NCBI GenBank assembly: GCA_031844405.1
Contig: JAUZVC010000001.1
Coordinates: forward strand, 1,426,001 to 1,490,000
Length of the DNA stretch: 64,000 nucleotides
DNA from: Knoellia sp031844405
GTDB lineage: Bacteria > Actinomycetota > Actinomycetes > Actinomycetales > Dermatophilaceae
Direction: 5' to 3'
In this document: one piece after another, positions 43,135 through 51,097 of the stretch
Position numbering within the stretch: position 1 is the stretch's first letter
How the letters are laid out: each line of letters starts with the position of its first letter
Notes under the pieces: model-generated
Databases searched by the model: none
What the model saw: only the letters and a program-made list of their open reading frames with translations
What the model was told of the DNA's origin: nothing
Program-made: the position numbers and the translations under genes

Positions 43135-43422
43135 TCACTCCTCCTCGTCGCGCTCCTCGGCGTCCTCGTCCTCGGCGAGGTCGTCCTCCTCGTCGTCCTC
43201 GCGCAGCGGGTCCTCGTCGTCCTCGTCCTCCTCCTTCTCGGTGAGGGCAGGGCGGGTCATCTGGCTGTCGGGGTCGACGGCGTAGTCGCCACGGACCTCC
43301 TCCCAGGTGTCGAGCTTGTCCTCGTCGAGGTCGACCCGGACCTCGTCGCTCACCTCGTCGCCGGCGCCGGATCCGCTCTCCCGTGTGCCGTCCGTACCCG
43401 TCCCGTCGAAGGTCTCGCTCAT
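43135..43422 (-). CDS. Small, very acidic hypothetical protein
   Basis: 95 aa from ATG 43422, which has GGAGCGAG upstream; an earlier ATG at 43482 is also open. The first half is Gly/Thr/Ser/Asp-rich, with E-V-R-V-D-L-D-E-D-K-L-D-T-W near 30. The last 30 residues are almost only Asp and Glu. I do not recognise a family. Such tails occur in proteins that bind basic partners or resist aggregation. It lies just before ahcY on the opposite strand. Confidence 0.6.
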   Translation of the reverse strand: MSETFDGTGTDGTRESGSGAGDEVSDEVRVDLDEDKLDTWEEVRGDYAVDPDSQMTRPALTEKEEDEDDEDPLREDDEEDDLAEDEDAEERDEEE

Positions 43423-43502
43423 CGTCTCGCTCCGTCCGTCGCGCGGTGTCCCTGCCCGCGGGGGCGCCCCGCGGCATTCCATGTCTACCGCGTGCAGTCG
43501 GT

Positions 43503-43601
43503 AGAGTGGGGTCGCCGGCGCGGGTGATACCCCGCTCTCACGTGTTCGCCCAGATGGGCTGCGCCGGGTCGCAAACCAGTCCTCAACGGAAGAGATGTCG
43601 C
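43503..43601 (+). other. Possible structured leader of ahcY
   Basis: Arms 43503-43511 and 43530-43538 pair over 9 positions (one G-T), followed by a small GCCC/GGGC hairpin at 43548-43559. I compared it by eye with the SAH riboswitch expected before ahcY in some bacteria and did not find its core. It may be an ordinary leader. Confidence 0.25.
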
Positions 43602-45035
43602 ATGTCCATTGACTACAAGGTTGCCGACCTGGGCCTCGCAGAGGCCGGCCGCCACCAGATCCGCCTCGCCGAGCACGAGATGCCGGGCCTCATGAGCCTG
43701 CGCGAGGAGTTCGGCTCCTCGCAGCCGCTCAAGGGCGCCCGCATCGCCGGCTCGCTCCACATGACCGTGCAGACCGCCGTCCTCATCGAGACGCTCACCG
43801 CGCTCGGCGCCGAGGTCCGCTGGGCCTCCTGCAACATCTACTCGACGCAGGACGAGGCCGCCGCGGCCGTCGTCGTCGGCCCCGAGGGCACCGTCGAGAA
43901 CCCGCAGGGCGTCCCGGTCTTCGCCTGGAAGGGCGAGTCGCTCGAGGAGTACTGGGACTGCACCGAGCAGATCCTCACCTGGCCCGGCGAGGGCGCCAAC
44001 ATGATCCTCGACGACGGTGGCGACGCCACGATGCTCGTCCACAAGGGTCGCGAGTGGGAGGCCGCCGGCCAGGTTCCCCCCACCACCGACGAGGACTCCG
44101 AGGAGTTCGGCGTCTTCAAGGCGCTCGTGCGCCGCACCCTCGAGCAGGACCCGAAGAAGTGGACCAAGGTCTCCGAGGAGGTCAAGGGAGTCACCGAGGA
44201 GACCACCACCGGTGTCCTCCGCCTCTACGACCTCGCCAAGACCGGTGACCTGCTCTTCCCGGCGATCAACGTCAACGACTCGGTGACCAAGTCCAAGTTC
44301 GACAACAAGTACGGCTGCCGCCACTCGGTCATCGACGGCCTCAACCGTGCGACCGACGTCCTCATCGCCGGCAAGGTCGCGGTCGTCTGCGGCTACGGCG
44401 ACGTCGGCAAGGGCTGCGCCGAGGCTCTCCGCGGTCAGGGTGCCCGTGTCATCGTCACCGAGATCGACCCCATCTGCGCGCTCCAGGCCGCGATGGAGGG
44501 CTACCAGGTCGCCCGCCTCGAGGACGTCCTCGACGTCGCGGACATCTACATCACGACGACCGGCAACTTCAACATCATCACGGCCGAGCACATGACCAAG
44601 ATGAAGAACAAGGCGATCGTCGCCAACATCGGCCACTTCGACAACGAGATCGACATGGCCGGCCTGGCCAGGGTCGCCGGCGTCACGAAGACCGAGATCA
44701 AGCCGCAGGTCCACGAGTGGACCTTCGAGGGCGGCAACAGCATCATCGTGCTGTCCGAGGGACGCCTGTTCAACCTCGGCAACGCGACGGGCCACCCGTC
44801 CTTCGTCATGTCGAACTCGTTCACGAACCAGACGATCGCCCAGATCGAGCTCTTCACGAAGACGTCCGAGTACGACAAGCAGGTCTACGTCCTCCCGAAG
44901 CACCTCGACGAGAAGGTCGCCCGCCTCCACCTCGCCGCCATCGGCGTCGAGCTCACCGAGCTCACCAAGGAGCAGGCCGAGTACATCGGCGTCGACGTGG
45001 CCGGCCCCTACAAGTCGGACCACTACCGCTACTGA
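43602..45035 (+). CDS. ahcY: Adenosylhomocysteinase (S-adenosylhomocysteine hydrolase)
   Basis: 477 aa, normal for the actinobacterial form with the extra insert near 150. It splits S-adenosylhomocysteine to adenosine and homocysteine, relieving product inhibition of the methyltransferases. The NAD-binding loop C-G-Y-G-D-V-G-K-G is near 263-271, F-P-A-I-N-V-N-D-S-V-T-K-S-K-F-D near 220, and the C-terminal K-S-D-H-Y-R-Y that completes the partner's NAD site is intact. GGAAGAG precedes the ATG. A strong terminator follows at 45058-45099. Confidence 0.97.
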   Translation: MSIDYKVADLGLAEAGRHQIRLAEHEMPGLMSLREEFGSSQPLKGARIAGSLHMTVQTAVLIETLTALGAEVRWASCNIYSTQDEAAAAVVVGPEGTVENPQGVPVFAWKGESLEEYWDCTEQILTWPGEGANMILDDGGDATMLVHKGREWEAAGQVPPTTDEDSEEFGVFKALVRRTLEQDPKKWTKVSEEVKGVTEETTTGVLRLYDLAKTGDLLFPAINVNDSVTKSKFDNKYGCRHSVIDGLNRATDVLIAGKVAVVCGYGDVGKGCAEALRGQGARVIVTEIDPICALQAAMEGYQVARLEDVLDVADIYITTTGNFNIITAEHMTKMKNKAIVANIGHFDNEIDMAGLARVAGVTKTEIKPQVHEWTFEGGNSIIVLSEGRLFNLGNATGHPSFVMSNSFTNQTIAQIELFTKTSEYDKQVYVLPKHLDEKVARLHLAAIGVELTELTKEQAEYIGVDVAGPYKSDHYRY

Positions 45036-45057
45036 GCCTTCCGCTCACCACGAACGA

Positions 45058-45099
45058 CGCGGTATGCCGTCCGCTCACCCGAGCGGGCGGCATACCGCG
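45058..45099 (+). terminator. ahcY terminator built from two inverted GTATGCCG motifs
   Basis: Arms 45058-45076 and 45081-45099 pair over 19 bp (one G-U) with a 4-nt loop. The left arm carries GTATGCCG at 45062 and the right arm CGGCATAC at 45088, both perfect. It begins 23 bp after the ahcY stop. The design is like paired uptake sequences used as terminators in Neisseria and Haemophilus. Confidence 0.8.
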
Positions 45100-45139
45100 T
45101 TCTCGGGGCCCGTCCACGACAGGCCCCTCGGCGCTCGCA

Positions 45140-45145
45140 TAGGCT
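45140..45145 (+). promoter_or_regulatory. Leaderless -10 box of the DUF1294 gene
   Basis: TAGGCT, 6 nt before ATG 45152. Confidence 0.45.
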
Positions 45146-45151
45146 CCGCGG

Positions 45152-45538
45152 ATGCGCCACGGAACGGCAGGCCGGTCGGGGCGGGGTCCGCGCCCCGACG
45201 TCGTGCGGGCGTGGGTGGCGGCGGGGGGCTTCCTCGCCGTGGTCATCGCGCTGGTGCTGACCGGTCGGGTGGAGCGGTGGGTGCTCGGGATCTATGCGTT
45301 CACCAGCGCGATGGCGTTCCTGAGGTACCGCGCCGACAAGGCAGCGGCTCGGCGGCGGGGCTGGCGGACCCCGGAGGCGTCCCTGCACGCGATCGCCCTC
45401 GTGGGTGGCTGGCCAGGCGCCCTCGTGGCTCGGCACGTCCTCCGGCACAAGACGACCAAGCAGCCCTTCCGCTCGGTCTTCTGGCTCACGGTGGTCCTCA
45501 ACTGCGCGGCGCTGGCCTGGCTCGTGGCCGCCGGGTGA
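45152..45538 (+). CDS. DUF1294 membrane protein
   Basis: 128 aa. Two hydrophobic segments at about 21-40 and 108-125 and one short one near 45-58 flank the DUF1294 signature A-F-L-R-Y-R-A-D-K-A-A-A-R-R-R-G-W-R-T-P-E and the later L-R-H-K-T-T-K-Q-P-F-R. In other bacteria the domain is often fused to a cold-shock domain; that is absent here. Function is unknown. It converges on the membrane protein gene that ends at 45548. Confidence 0.82.
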   Translation: MRHGTAGRSGRGPRPDVVRAWVAAGGFLAVVIALVLTGRVERWVLGIYAFTSAMAFLRYRADKAAARRRGWRTPEASLHAIALVGGWPGALVARHVLRHKTTKQPFRSVFWLTVVLNCAALAWLVAAG

Positions 45539-45547
45539 GCCGAGGGC

Positions 45548-47017
45548 TCAGGCAGGGACCCACAGCTTGAGGGTCGAGCCCGAGCGCAGGAGCCCCCAGC
45601 GTCGGTCGCTCCCGTCCTCGATGACCGACCGTACCGAGGGCGGCAGCAGGGCGCAGGTGGTGCCCGCAGGAAGGGCCACACCGCCGGGCGCCTGCAGCCG
45701 GCGACGGGTGTCGGCATAGGCCTGTGCGCCATGGACCTCGGTGCGCATGTCGACCCAGACCTCGACGTCGGGACGCAGGAGAAGGACGGCTCCCGCCGTG
45801 TCGGGGTCGGTGAAGAGGCGGCAGTCGCGCGGGAGCGACGGGGCGACCTCGGCCTCGACGGTGGGGGTGCCGGGGTCGACCGAGCGCATGACGGCCAGGG
45901 GGAGCAGGAGCACCGCGACGGCGGTGACGATCGGTCGCCAGTAGGCCGCGCGGAGCCGCGTGCGCAGGAGCTCGCTGCGTGCCGGGACGTCCCGCCAACG
46001 GGGGGTCGCGGCGGACAGCCGCGAGGCCAGGACCGGGAGGAGGGTCAGCGCCGCCACTCCCAGGAAGCGGATGGCGACGAGCCCGGCCACGGCCGCGACG
46101 AGCGCGATGGCCGTGAGCACGACCTCGAGCGCCCAGCGCGAGCGCGCGCGGGACCCGCGGGAGCCGGGGCGGTGCCGGGCGAGGCCGACTGCGCAGAGGA
46201 CGGCGAGGACGAGGACGACGACGGCGACGGGGACCCAGCGGGCGCGGAGCCCGGCCGTGAAGGGCGAGAGCCACTCAATGATCTGGCCGCCCGAGGCCGA
46301 GCTGACGTCCGCAAGGAGGCGCCACACGGACCAGCCGTAGGGGCCGAACAGGCTGCCGACCCCGAGCCCTGCACCGGCGACGGCTGCGAGGGCGGTGCGC
46401 CACGTGGCGGCTCCCGACAGCACGGCCAGGAAGGGCAGGGCGCCGGCGAGGCCGAGCGCGGTGACCGCCCAGGAGACGTGGAGCCAGGCCCCGACCCAGC
46501 CCAGCGCGAGCGCGGCGAGGGCGACGCCGGCATACGTCGTCCACCGGCGGGGGAGCGCGCGGGTGACAAGGGCGTGCCCGAGCGCGAGGGTCGCGAGCAT
46601 GAGGGCCTGGACGACGATCGTCGCCCGCGGCGAGACCATCGGCAGCGCGAGTACGGCGACGAGGGCCGTGGCCGCGAGGATCGGCAGGGGGCGGGCGCCG
46701 AGGCGTCGGGCGGTGACCGCCGCGGCGACGAAGTAGGCGAACATGCCGAGGGCGCCGACGAGCGCGATCCCGGCGAGGCCGAGACCCTTGTCGCCGAGCC
46801 CGAGCAGCGTGTTCCACAGCGGGGAGGTCGGGCGGAAGGTGCCCTCGCTCGGGCCCCAGCTCCACGAGTCGACACGGACCAGTGGGGTCCCGGAGAGCCG
46901 TTCGATGCCGTCACGCGCCTGCCAGTAGGGGTCGCGCTCGGTCATCCGCGCCGCACGGAAGGTGACGAGCGCGGTGACCCAACCACCCAGGACCACCCAG
47001 TCCCAGCGGGACCTCAC
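45548..47017 (-). CDS. Multi-pass membrane protein, function unknown
   Basis: 489 aa from the GTG that overlaps the stop of the ICMT gene (GTGA at 47014-47017). An N-terminal helix is followed by an outside loop with D-P-Y-W-Q-A-R-D-G-I-E-R-L, then about nine helices and a soluble C-terminal part of about 100 residues with two cysteines (R-D-C-R-L-F; T-T-C-A-L-L) and W-V-D-M-R-T-E-V-H near 420. The architecture matches GT-C-like proteins such as those at 589, 7373 and 13099. The family is not recognised. Confidence 0.72.
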   Translation of the reverse strand: MRSRWDWVVLGGWVTALVTFRAARMTERDPYWQARDGIERLSGTPLVRVDSWSWGPSEGTFRPTSPLWNTLLGLGDKGLGLAGIALVGALGMFAYFVAAAVTARRLGARPLPILAATALVAVLALPMVSPRATIVVQALMLATLALGHALVTRALPRRWTTYAGVALAALALGWVGAWLHVSWAVTALGLAGALPFLAVLSGAATWRTALAAVAGAGLGVGSLFGPYGWSVWRLLADVSSASGGQIIEWLSPFTAGLRARWVPVAVVVLVLAVLCAVGLARHRPGSRGSRARSRWALEVVLTAIALVAAVAGLVAIRFLGVAALTLLPVLASRLSAATPRWRDVPARSELLRTRLRAAYWRPIVTAVAVLLLPLAVMRSVDPGTPTVEAEVAPSLPRDCRLFTDPDTAGAVLLLRPDVEVWVDMRTEVHGAQAYADTRRRLQAPGGVALPAGTTCALLPPSVRSVIEDGSDRRWGLLRSGSTLKLWVPA

Positions 47018-47640
47018 GAGAAGCCGGGCGTGCGGGCTGCGTAGTCGGCGTAGCCGGGCAGCTCCTCGCTCAGCAGCTTCTCCTCCCAGCGGGCGCGCAG
47101 CACCTGCAGCACGCCGAGACCGAGGAGGACGAGCCACGCGAGACCGCCACCGCTGAGCAGGACGAGCCCGATCGCGGCGACGTACTCGAAGACGTAGAGG
47201 GGGTGGCGGAACCAGCGGTAGGGCCCGCTCGTCGACAGCTCGCGCGCCTGCGGGACGACGCTGATGTTGGTGCGCAGGCTGAGGAGCGACCACGTGGACA
47301 GGGCGACACCGGCGAGGACGAGCGCCGAACCCAACCCCGCAGCCGTGGTTCCGGCGCCCCCCGAACCCAGGAGGGGGATGAGGAAGGGGGAGAAGGTGGC
47401 CGCACCGGCCGCGAGCCAGACAGCCGGCCGCCGGTCCGTGCCCGAGGCGGCGCCGCGCCTGAGGTACATGACGACGAGCACCGTGTAGAAGGCCAGCGCG
47501 GCGACCGTGCCGCCGACCTCGAGCACGCTCCGGTCGGCGTCGCGGTCGAGGAGGTGCGAGCCGTTGAAGACGACGAGCCCGAGGAAGACGGGCACGAGCA
47601 GGAGGCGGCCCACATCGGGGCGACGGTCGCGTGGCTGCAT
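47014..47640 (-). CDS. Isoprenylcysteine carboxylmethyltransferase/PEMT family protein
   Basis: 208 aa with five hydrophobic segments. The PEMT/ICMT signature is G-P-Y-R-W-F-R-H-P-L-Y near 140-150 and the C-terminal R-W-E-E-K-L-L...G-Y-A-D-Y. These membrane methyltransferases act on lipids or prenylated groups, with SAM bound between the helices; in actinobacteria the substrate is unknown. It is the first gene of a two-gene unit with the membrane protein at 45548, coupled by a 4-bp overlap. Confidence 0.88.
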   Translation of the reverse strand: MQPRDRRPDVGRLLLVPVFLGLVVFNGSHLLDRDADRSVLEVGGTVAALAFYTVLVVMYLRRGAASGTDRRPAVWLAAGAATFSPFLIPLLGSGGAGTTAAGLGSALVLAGVALSTWSLLSLRTNISVVPQARELSTSGPYRWFRHPLYVFEYVAAIGLVLLSGGGLAWLVLLGLGVLQVLRARWEEKLLSEELPGYADYAARTPGFS

Positions 47641-48019
47641 GGTGCTGAGTATGTCGCCCGGAGTGGCCCCGCGCTTCCGGTTCGGGCCGGAAAAGGGCTA
47701 CAGCCTCTGGTCAGGCCATGGTCGAGCCACCCGGCGCGGATGGTCAGGGGTCGCTATGGACAAACAGCCATCGAATAGTGTAGGACTGCGCTTGGATCAG
47801 GCGATTTCGTGCTCAGCCACCCCACCGTTCGGGCAGACCTACCACATCAACGACCTCCATGCGCGCAATCGACGGAGCCATCTGACCCATTTCATCTAGT
47901 CACCCACATCAACCACTTTTGACTAGTTCGGGCCATGTCCGAAATCTTCACGCTTGCTGAAGACTCGGCGCGGGCCGGGCAGACCGGTACCTGCTCCAAC
48001 CGAACAGGGGGAAAGCCAG
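47641..48019. other. AT-richer regulatory region upstream of the Tad pilus genes
   Basis: 379 bp without a gene and clearly less GC-rich than its surroundings. A TTGACT at 47919-47924 is a possible -35; 17 nt later is AAATCT, a poor -10. TGGTCAGG occurs twice (about 47708 and 47738). No riboswitch was recognised. This region probably carries the regulated promoter of the flp-tad operon. GGGGGAAA at about 48007 is the ribosome-binding site of the first pilin. Confidence 0.45.
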
Positions 48020-48190
48020 ATGTCCCAGGCTTTCAACAAGCTCCATCGCCTGCTCCTCCAAGACCGGGGGGCAACGATGGTCGAGTACGGCCTCATGGTC
48101 GCGCTCGTTGCGGCGGTCGTCCTCGTCGCCGTGGGTCCGTTCGGGCTCGCGGTGTCGGGACTTTTCACCGGCGTGCCCAGCTCCCTCTGA
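48020..48190 (+). CDS. flp: Flp-family pilin 1
   Basis: 56 aa. A basic leader of about 17 residues ends at the prepilin peptidase site R-G|A-T-M-V-E-Y-G-L-M, with glutamate at the +5 position of the mature pilin and a single helix after it (V-A-L-V-A-A-V-V-L-V-A-V-G). The mature pilin of about 39 residues would assemble the Flp fibre. It has GGGGGAAA before its ATG. Confidence 0.9.
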   Translation: MSQAFNKLHRLLLQDRGATMVEYGLMVALVAAVVLVAVGPFGLAVSGLFTGVPSSL

Positions 48191-48224
48191 CTCTCAACAC
48201 CACCACCACACAGAAGGAAACGTC

Positions 48225-48395
48225 ATGACCTCTTCGCTCCTCCGCCTCCGCAACCGCATCGCCTCCGAGAAGGGCGCGACCATGGTCGAGTACGGCCTCA
48301 TGGTCGCCCTCATCGCCGTCATCGTCGTTGCGGCCGTCGGCCCGCTCGGCACCACGATCCGCGACATGTTCGCGAGCGTCACCGCTTCTCTCTGA
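48225..48395 (+). CDS. flp: Flp-family pilin 2
   Basis: 56 aa, the same length as pilin 1. The core K-G|A-T-M-V-E-Y-G-L-M-V-A-L is identical from A to L; the end differs (T-T-I-R-D-M-F-A-S-V-T-A-S-L, with an extra Asp and Arg). AAGGAAA precedes its ATG. A strong hairpin follows its stop, so the pilins can be made in excess over the assembly machinery. Which is the major pilin is unknown. Confidence 0.9.
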   Translation: MTSSLLRLRNRIASEKGATMVEYGLMVALIAVIVVAAVGPLGTTIRDMFASVTASL

Positions 48396-48403
48396 GGCAT
48401 GAG

Positions 48404-48444
48404 GCAGTGGGGCCGGCGGCTCGACGGGCCGCCGGCCCCACTGC
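48404..48444 (+). terminator. Hairpin between pilins and tad genes (attenuator or terminator)
   Basis: 17-bp perfect arms 48404-48420 and 48428-48444, loop 7 nt, starting 8 bp after the second pilin stop. It likely lowers read-through into tadE and the rest of the operon, or stabilises the pilin mRNA. Confidence 0.7.
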
Positions 48445-48553
48445 ATCACCCATCACCACAGCACCACCATCAGTACCACCAGTCGCGGCCCAAATATGCC
48501 GCCGGCTCCCCGCCAGGGGAGCTCCAGTTCCGCAGGACGAGGGGGGTAGGGCC

Positions 48554-48973
48554 GTGAAGCGTCGCAACGAGCGTGGAGCATCGATGATCGAGTTCGCTCT
48601 CGTCACTCCCCTCCTCCTACTGTGCATCTTCGGGATGATCGACCTCGGGCGGATGTTCCTCGTTCAGGCGATGGTCACCAACGGGGCTCGGGAGGGAGCC
48701 CGCATGGTTGCCCTCCGCCAGCCTGCCGCCGACGTCACGGCCCGCGCCGACGCCTCGATGCCGGGTCTCGACGCACTGTCCACTGGCACGCACACCGTCA
48801 CCCCCGTAGCCACGTGCCCGGCTGCGCCGACTCCGACCCAAGCGGGAACGGTCACCGTTTCGGTCACGGGCTTCAAATGGCTCGCGCTGGGGGGTATCGC
48901 CGGCCTCTTTCCCGGCGGCGGCATCCCCGTCCCCACCCCCACCGCGACCTCCTCGATGAGGTGCCTCGGATGA
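48554..48973 (+). CDS. tadE: TadE-like pilus assembly protein
   Basis: 139 aa from GTG. The N-terminus N-E-R-G-A-S-M-I-E-F-A-L-V-T-P-L-L-L is the TadE pseudopilin signature with a class-III-like cleavage site (G|A-S-M-I-E-F, glutamate at +5). One helix is followed by an outside region with paired cysteines (T-C-P-A; M-R-C-L). TadE-type minor pilins help start or anchor the pilus. Its end overlaps the next gene by ATGA. Confidence 0.88.
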   Translation: MKRRNERGASMIEFALVTPLLLLCIFGMIDLGRMFLVQAMVTNGAREGARMVALRQPAADVTARADASMPGLDALSTGTHTVTPVATCPAAPTPTQAGTVTVSVTGFKWLALGGIAGLFPGGGIPVPTPTATSSMRCLG

Positions 48974-50232
48974 TTCGCCGACCGTCAGGCCTACGCCGGG
49001 CGCGCAACGAGCGCGGCGCGACGACAATGCTCGTCGCCCTGCTCTTCAGCGCCTTCGTCGTCACCGGACTCCTCGCCTGGTCGGCCGATGCCGGACAGGT
49101 CTTCTGGGAGCGTCGCCAGACCCAGAACGCCGCCGACGCAGCCGCCATGGCGCTTGCGCAGAGCTGTGCCAAGGGCAACTGCGTCGTCGACGCCGACAGC
49201 CTGCCCGCTCTCGTCAACGCGAACACGGTCAACAACGCCTCGCGGACGCACACGATCGAGCGGCAGTGCAAGGTCAACACGACCGTCGGCACCCTTCCCG
49301 CGTGCTCCTCGACGCCGAGCGTGGGCAACCTCCGCGAGTGCCCGCCGGTGCCGGCCACGATGTCGTCGAGCCTGCCTTACGTCGAGGTTCGCGTGCGCGC
49401 CAACGGGTCGTCGCCCGGTCTCATCCCCAACCCCTTCACCCGTGCCAACAACACCGGCCCTGATGACAGCAACGTCATCTCATGCGCGCGCGCCGCTTGG
49501 GGCGTTCCCGGCGGAGGCACCTTCACCTCGCCGATCACGATCTCGGTGTGCGAGTGGCAGACCTACACCAACGGCGGTCTCACCTACACCGCGCAGCCGC
49601 CGGTCGCCCCGTGGCCGGGCTACGGGGGAGCTGGCCAACCGACTTATCCCCTGCCGGCGACGACGCCGAACACTCCGGGTCGCGAGCTCATCATCGACCT
49701 CCACGACCCGGCCAAGCCGGGCTGCTCCTACCAGGGCAAGGACACCGCCGGCGGCTTCGGCTACCTCGACACCTCCGGCTCGTGCAGCACGACCCTGACG
49801 ACGACCAACGGCACCGACATCTGGGCCAACATCGACACCGGCTCCTCAGCCACGACGAGCTGCCAGACGGCGATGTCGAACATCTGGACCAGCGGTCCGG
49901 TCATCGACCTCCCGGTCTTCGACTGCATGGTGAAGTCCACGACCGGGACCCCGGTCGGCTCCCCGCCCGCCGACTGCGACCCGGGGGACGCAGGCGGCGC
50001 CAACACGTACTACCACGTCAGGGGCATCGCGAAGTTCTACCTGAGCGGCTACCGGCTCGGTGGTTCCGTGACGCAGCCGAGTCGGGTGAGCAGCACCGTG
50101 CCATGCGGCAACCCGCGCCGGTGCATCTCGGGCTGGTTCGTCCAGGGCGTCCTCAACACCCCCACGACCAGCATCGTCCCCCCCGCCCCCGGCAACGGGT
50201 TCGGCATCACCGCCGTCCTCCCGGCCGGCTGA
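48970..50232 (+). CDS. tadG: TadG-like pilus assembly protein
   Basis: 420 aa. The N-terminus N-E-R-G-A-T-T-M-L-V-A-L-L-F-S-A-F-V is the Tad-secreted N-terminal helix, followed by D-A-G-Q-V-F-W-E-R-R-Q-T-Q-N-A-A-D-A-A-A-M-A-L-A, the standard TadG-like motif. A long extracytoplasmic domain rich in Thr/Ser/Gly/Pro with many cysteines (probably disulfides) follows. TadG proteins link the pilus to the envelope or cap it. It overlaps tadE by 4 bp. Confidence 0.85.
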   Translation: MIRRPSGLRRARNERGATTMLVALLFSAFVVTGLLAWSADAGQVFWERRQTQNAADAAAMALAQSCAKGNCVVDADSLPALVNANTVNNASRTHTIERQCKVNTTVGTLPACSSTPSVGNLRECPPVPATMSSSLPYVEVRVRANGSSPGLIPNPFTRANNTGPDDSNVISCARAAWGVPGGGTFTSPITISVCEWQTYTNGGLTYTAQPPVAPWPGYGGAGQPTYPLPATTPNTPGRELIIDLHDPAKPGCSYQGKDTAGGFGYLDTSGSCSTTLTTTNGTDIWANIDTGSSATTSCQTAMSNIWTSGPVIDLPVFDCMVKSTTGTPVGSPPADCDPGDAGGANTYYHVRGIAKFYLSGYRLGGSVTQPSRVSSTVPCGNPRRCISGWFVQGVLNTPTTSIVPPAPGNGFGITAVLPAG

Positions 50233-50263
50233 GTCGCACGCCATCTCGAAAGGCCTCTCCACC

Positions 50264-51097
50264 ATGGGTCGTCGCATCCTCGCCCTCGCCGCCGCCGTCG
50301 TGCTCGCCCTTGTCGGTGCGGTCCTCGTGCTGCTATATGCCCGCAGCGCCGACGTCCGGGCCCTTGAGGGCCAGCAGCCGACCACGGTCTACGTCACCGA
50401 GAAGCTCGTCGGCTCCGGCACGACGCTCAAGGACGCCGAGCGCGGGGGCCTCATCAAGCGCACCCAGATGGCCGCGAAGGCCGTCCCCGCCGGGTCGCTC
50501 AAGGCGGTCGACGGCGAGAACAGCGGCCTCGTAGCCCTCGCCGACATCGCGCCCGGCCAGGTCGTCCTCAACGCCGCCTTCGGCACGGAACGCCTGGGGC
50601 AGAAGGCGATCGGTGTCTCGCCCGGCAAGGTCGCCATCTCGGTGAGCCTCGAGGACCCCAACCGCGTGGGCGCCTTCGTCACGCCCGGCAGCCTCATCAC
50701 GATCTACGACACCTACGACGTCAAGAGGATCGGTACCGACGAGGCGACGAAGCAGTACAACCAGCTCGGCGTGAAGGGGACGAGCGTGCTGCTCTCCAAG
50801 GTCCAGGTCATCGGTATCGGCACCACGAGCCTCAGCGGCGCGTCGATCAGTCCGGCCTCCGACGAGGAGAAGAAGGGCGACGCGGTGGCGCCGACGACCG
50901 GCACCCCGGTCCAGAGCTACCTCGTCACGGTCGAGGTGTCGCCGGCCGACTCGGTCAAGCTCGTCCACGCGATCCAGCACACTCAGAACCTTCAGAACAA
51001 CCCGGCGAAGCACATCTACTTCGGCCTCGAGGGCTCCGACACGACGGTCGCTCCGAACACTTCCACCGACGACTTCAGGTACCACGGGACCCCGTGA
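50264..51097 (+). CDS. cpaB: CpaB/RcpC-like SAF-domain pilus assembly protein
   Basis: 277 aa. An N-terminal hydrophobic anchor (residues 4-25) precedes a SAF-like domain (T-V-Y-V-T-E-K-L-V-G-S-G-T-T-L near 40; L-A-D-I-A-P-G-Q-V-V-L near 92) and the CpaB/RcpC region with I-S-V-S-L-E-D-P-N-R-V and F-V-T-P-G-S-L-I-T-I-Y near 125-150. CpaB lies in the periplasm-facing part of the Tad apparatus. Its stop overlaps the cpaE start. Confidence 0.88.
   Translation: MGRRILALAAAVVLALVGAVLVLLYARSADVRALEGQQPTTVYVTEKLVGSGTTLKDAERGGLIKRTQMAAKAVPAGSLKAVDGENSGLVALADIAPGQVVLNAAFGTERLGQKAIGVSPGKVAISVSLEDPNRVGAFVTPGSLITIYDTYDVKRIGTDEATKQYNQLGVKGTSVLLSKVQVIGIGTTSLSGASISPASDEEKKGDAVAPTTGTPVQSYLVTVEVSPADSVKLVHAIQHTQNLQNNPAKHIYFGLEGSDTTVAPNTSTDDFRYHGTP

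Noticed and set aside
43490..43601. SAH riboswitch upstream of ahcY
   Set aside because: The conserved core sequences and pairing could not be found; only ordinary stems are present.
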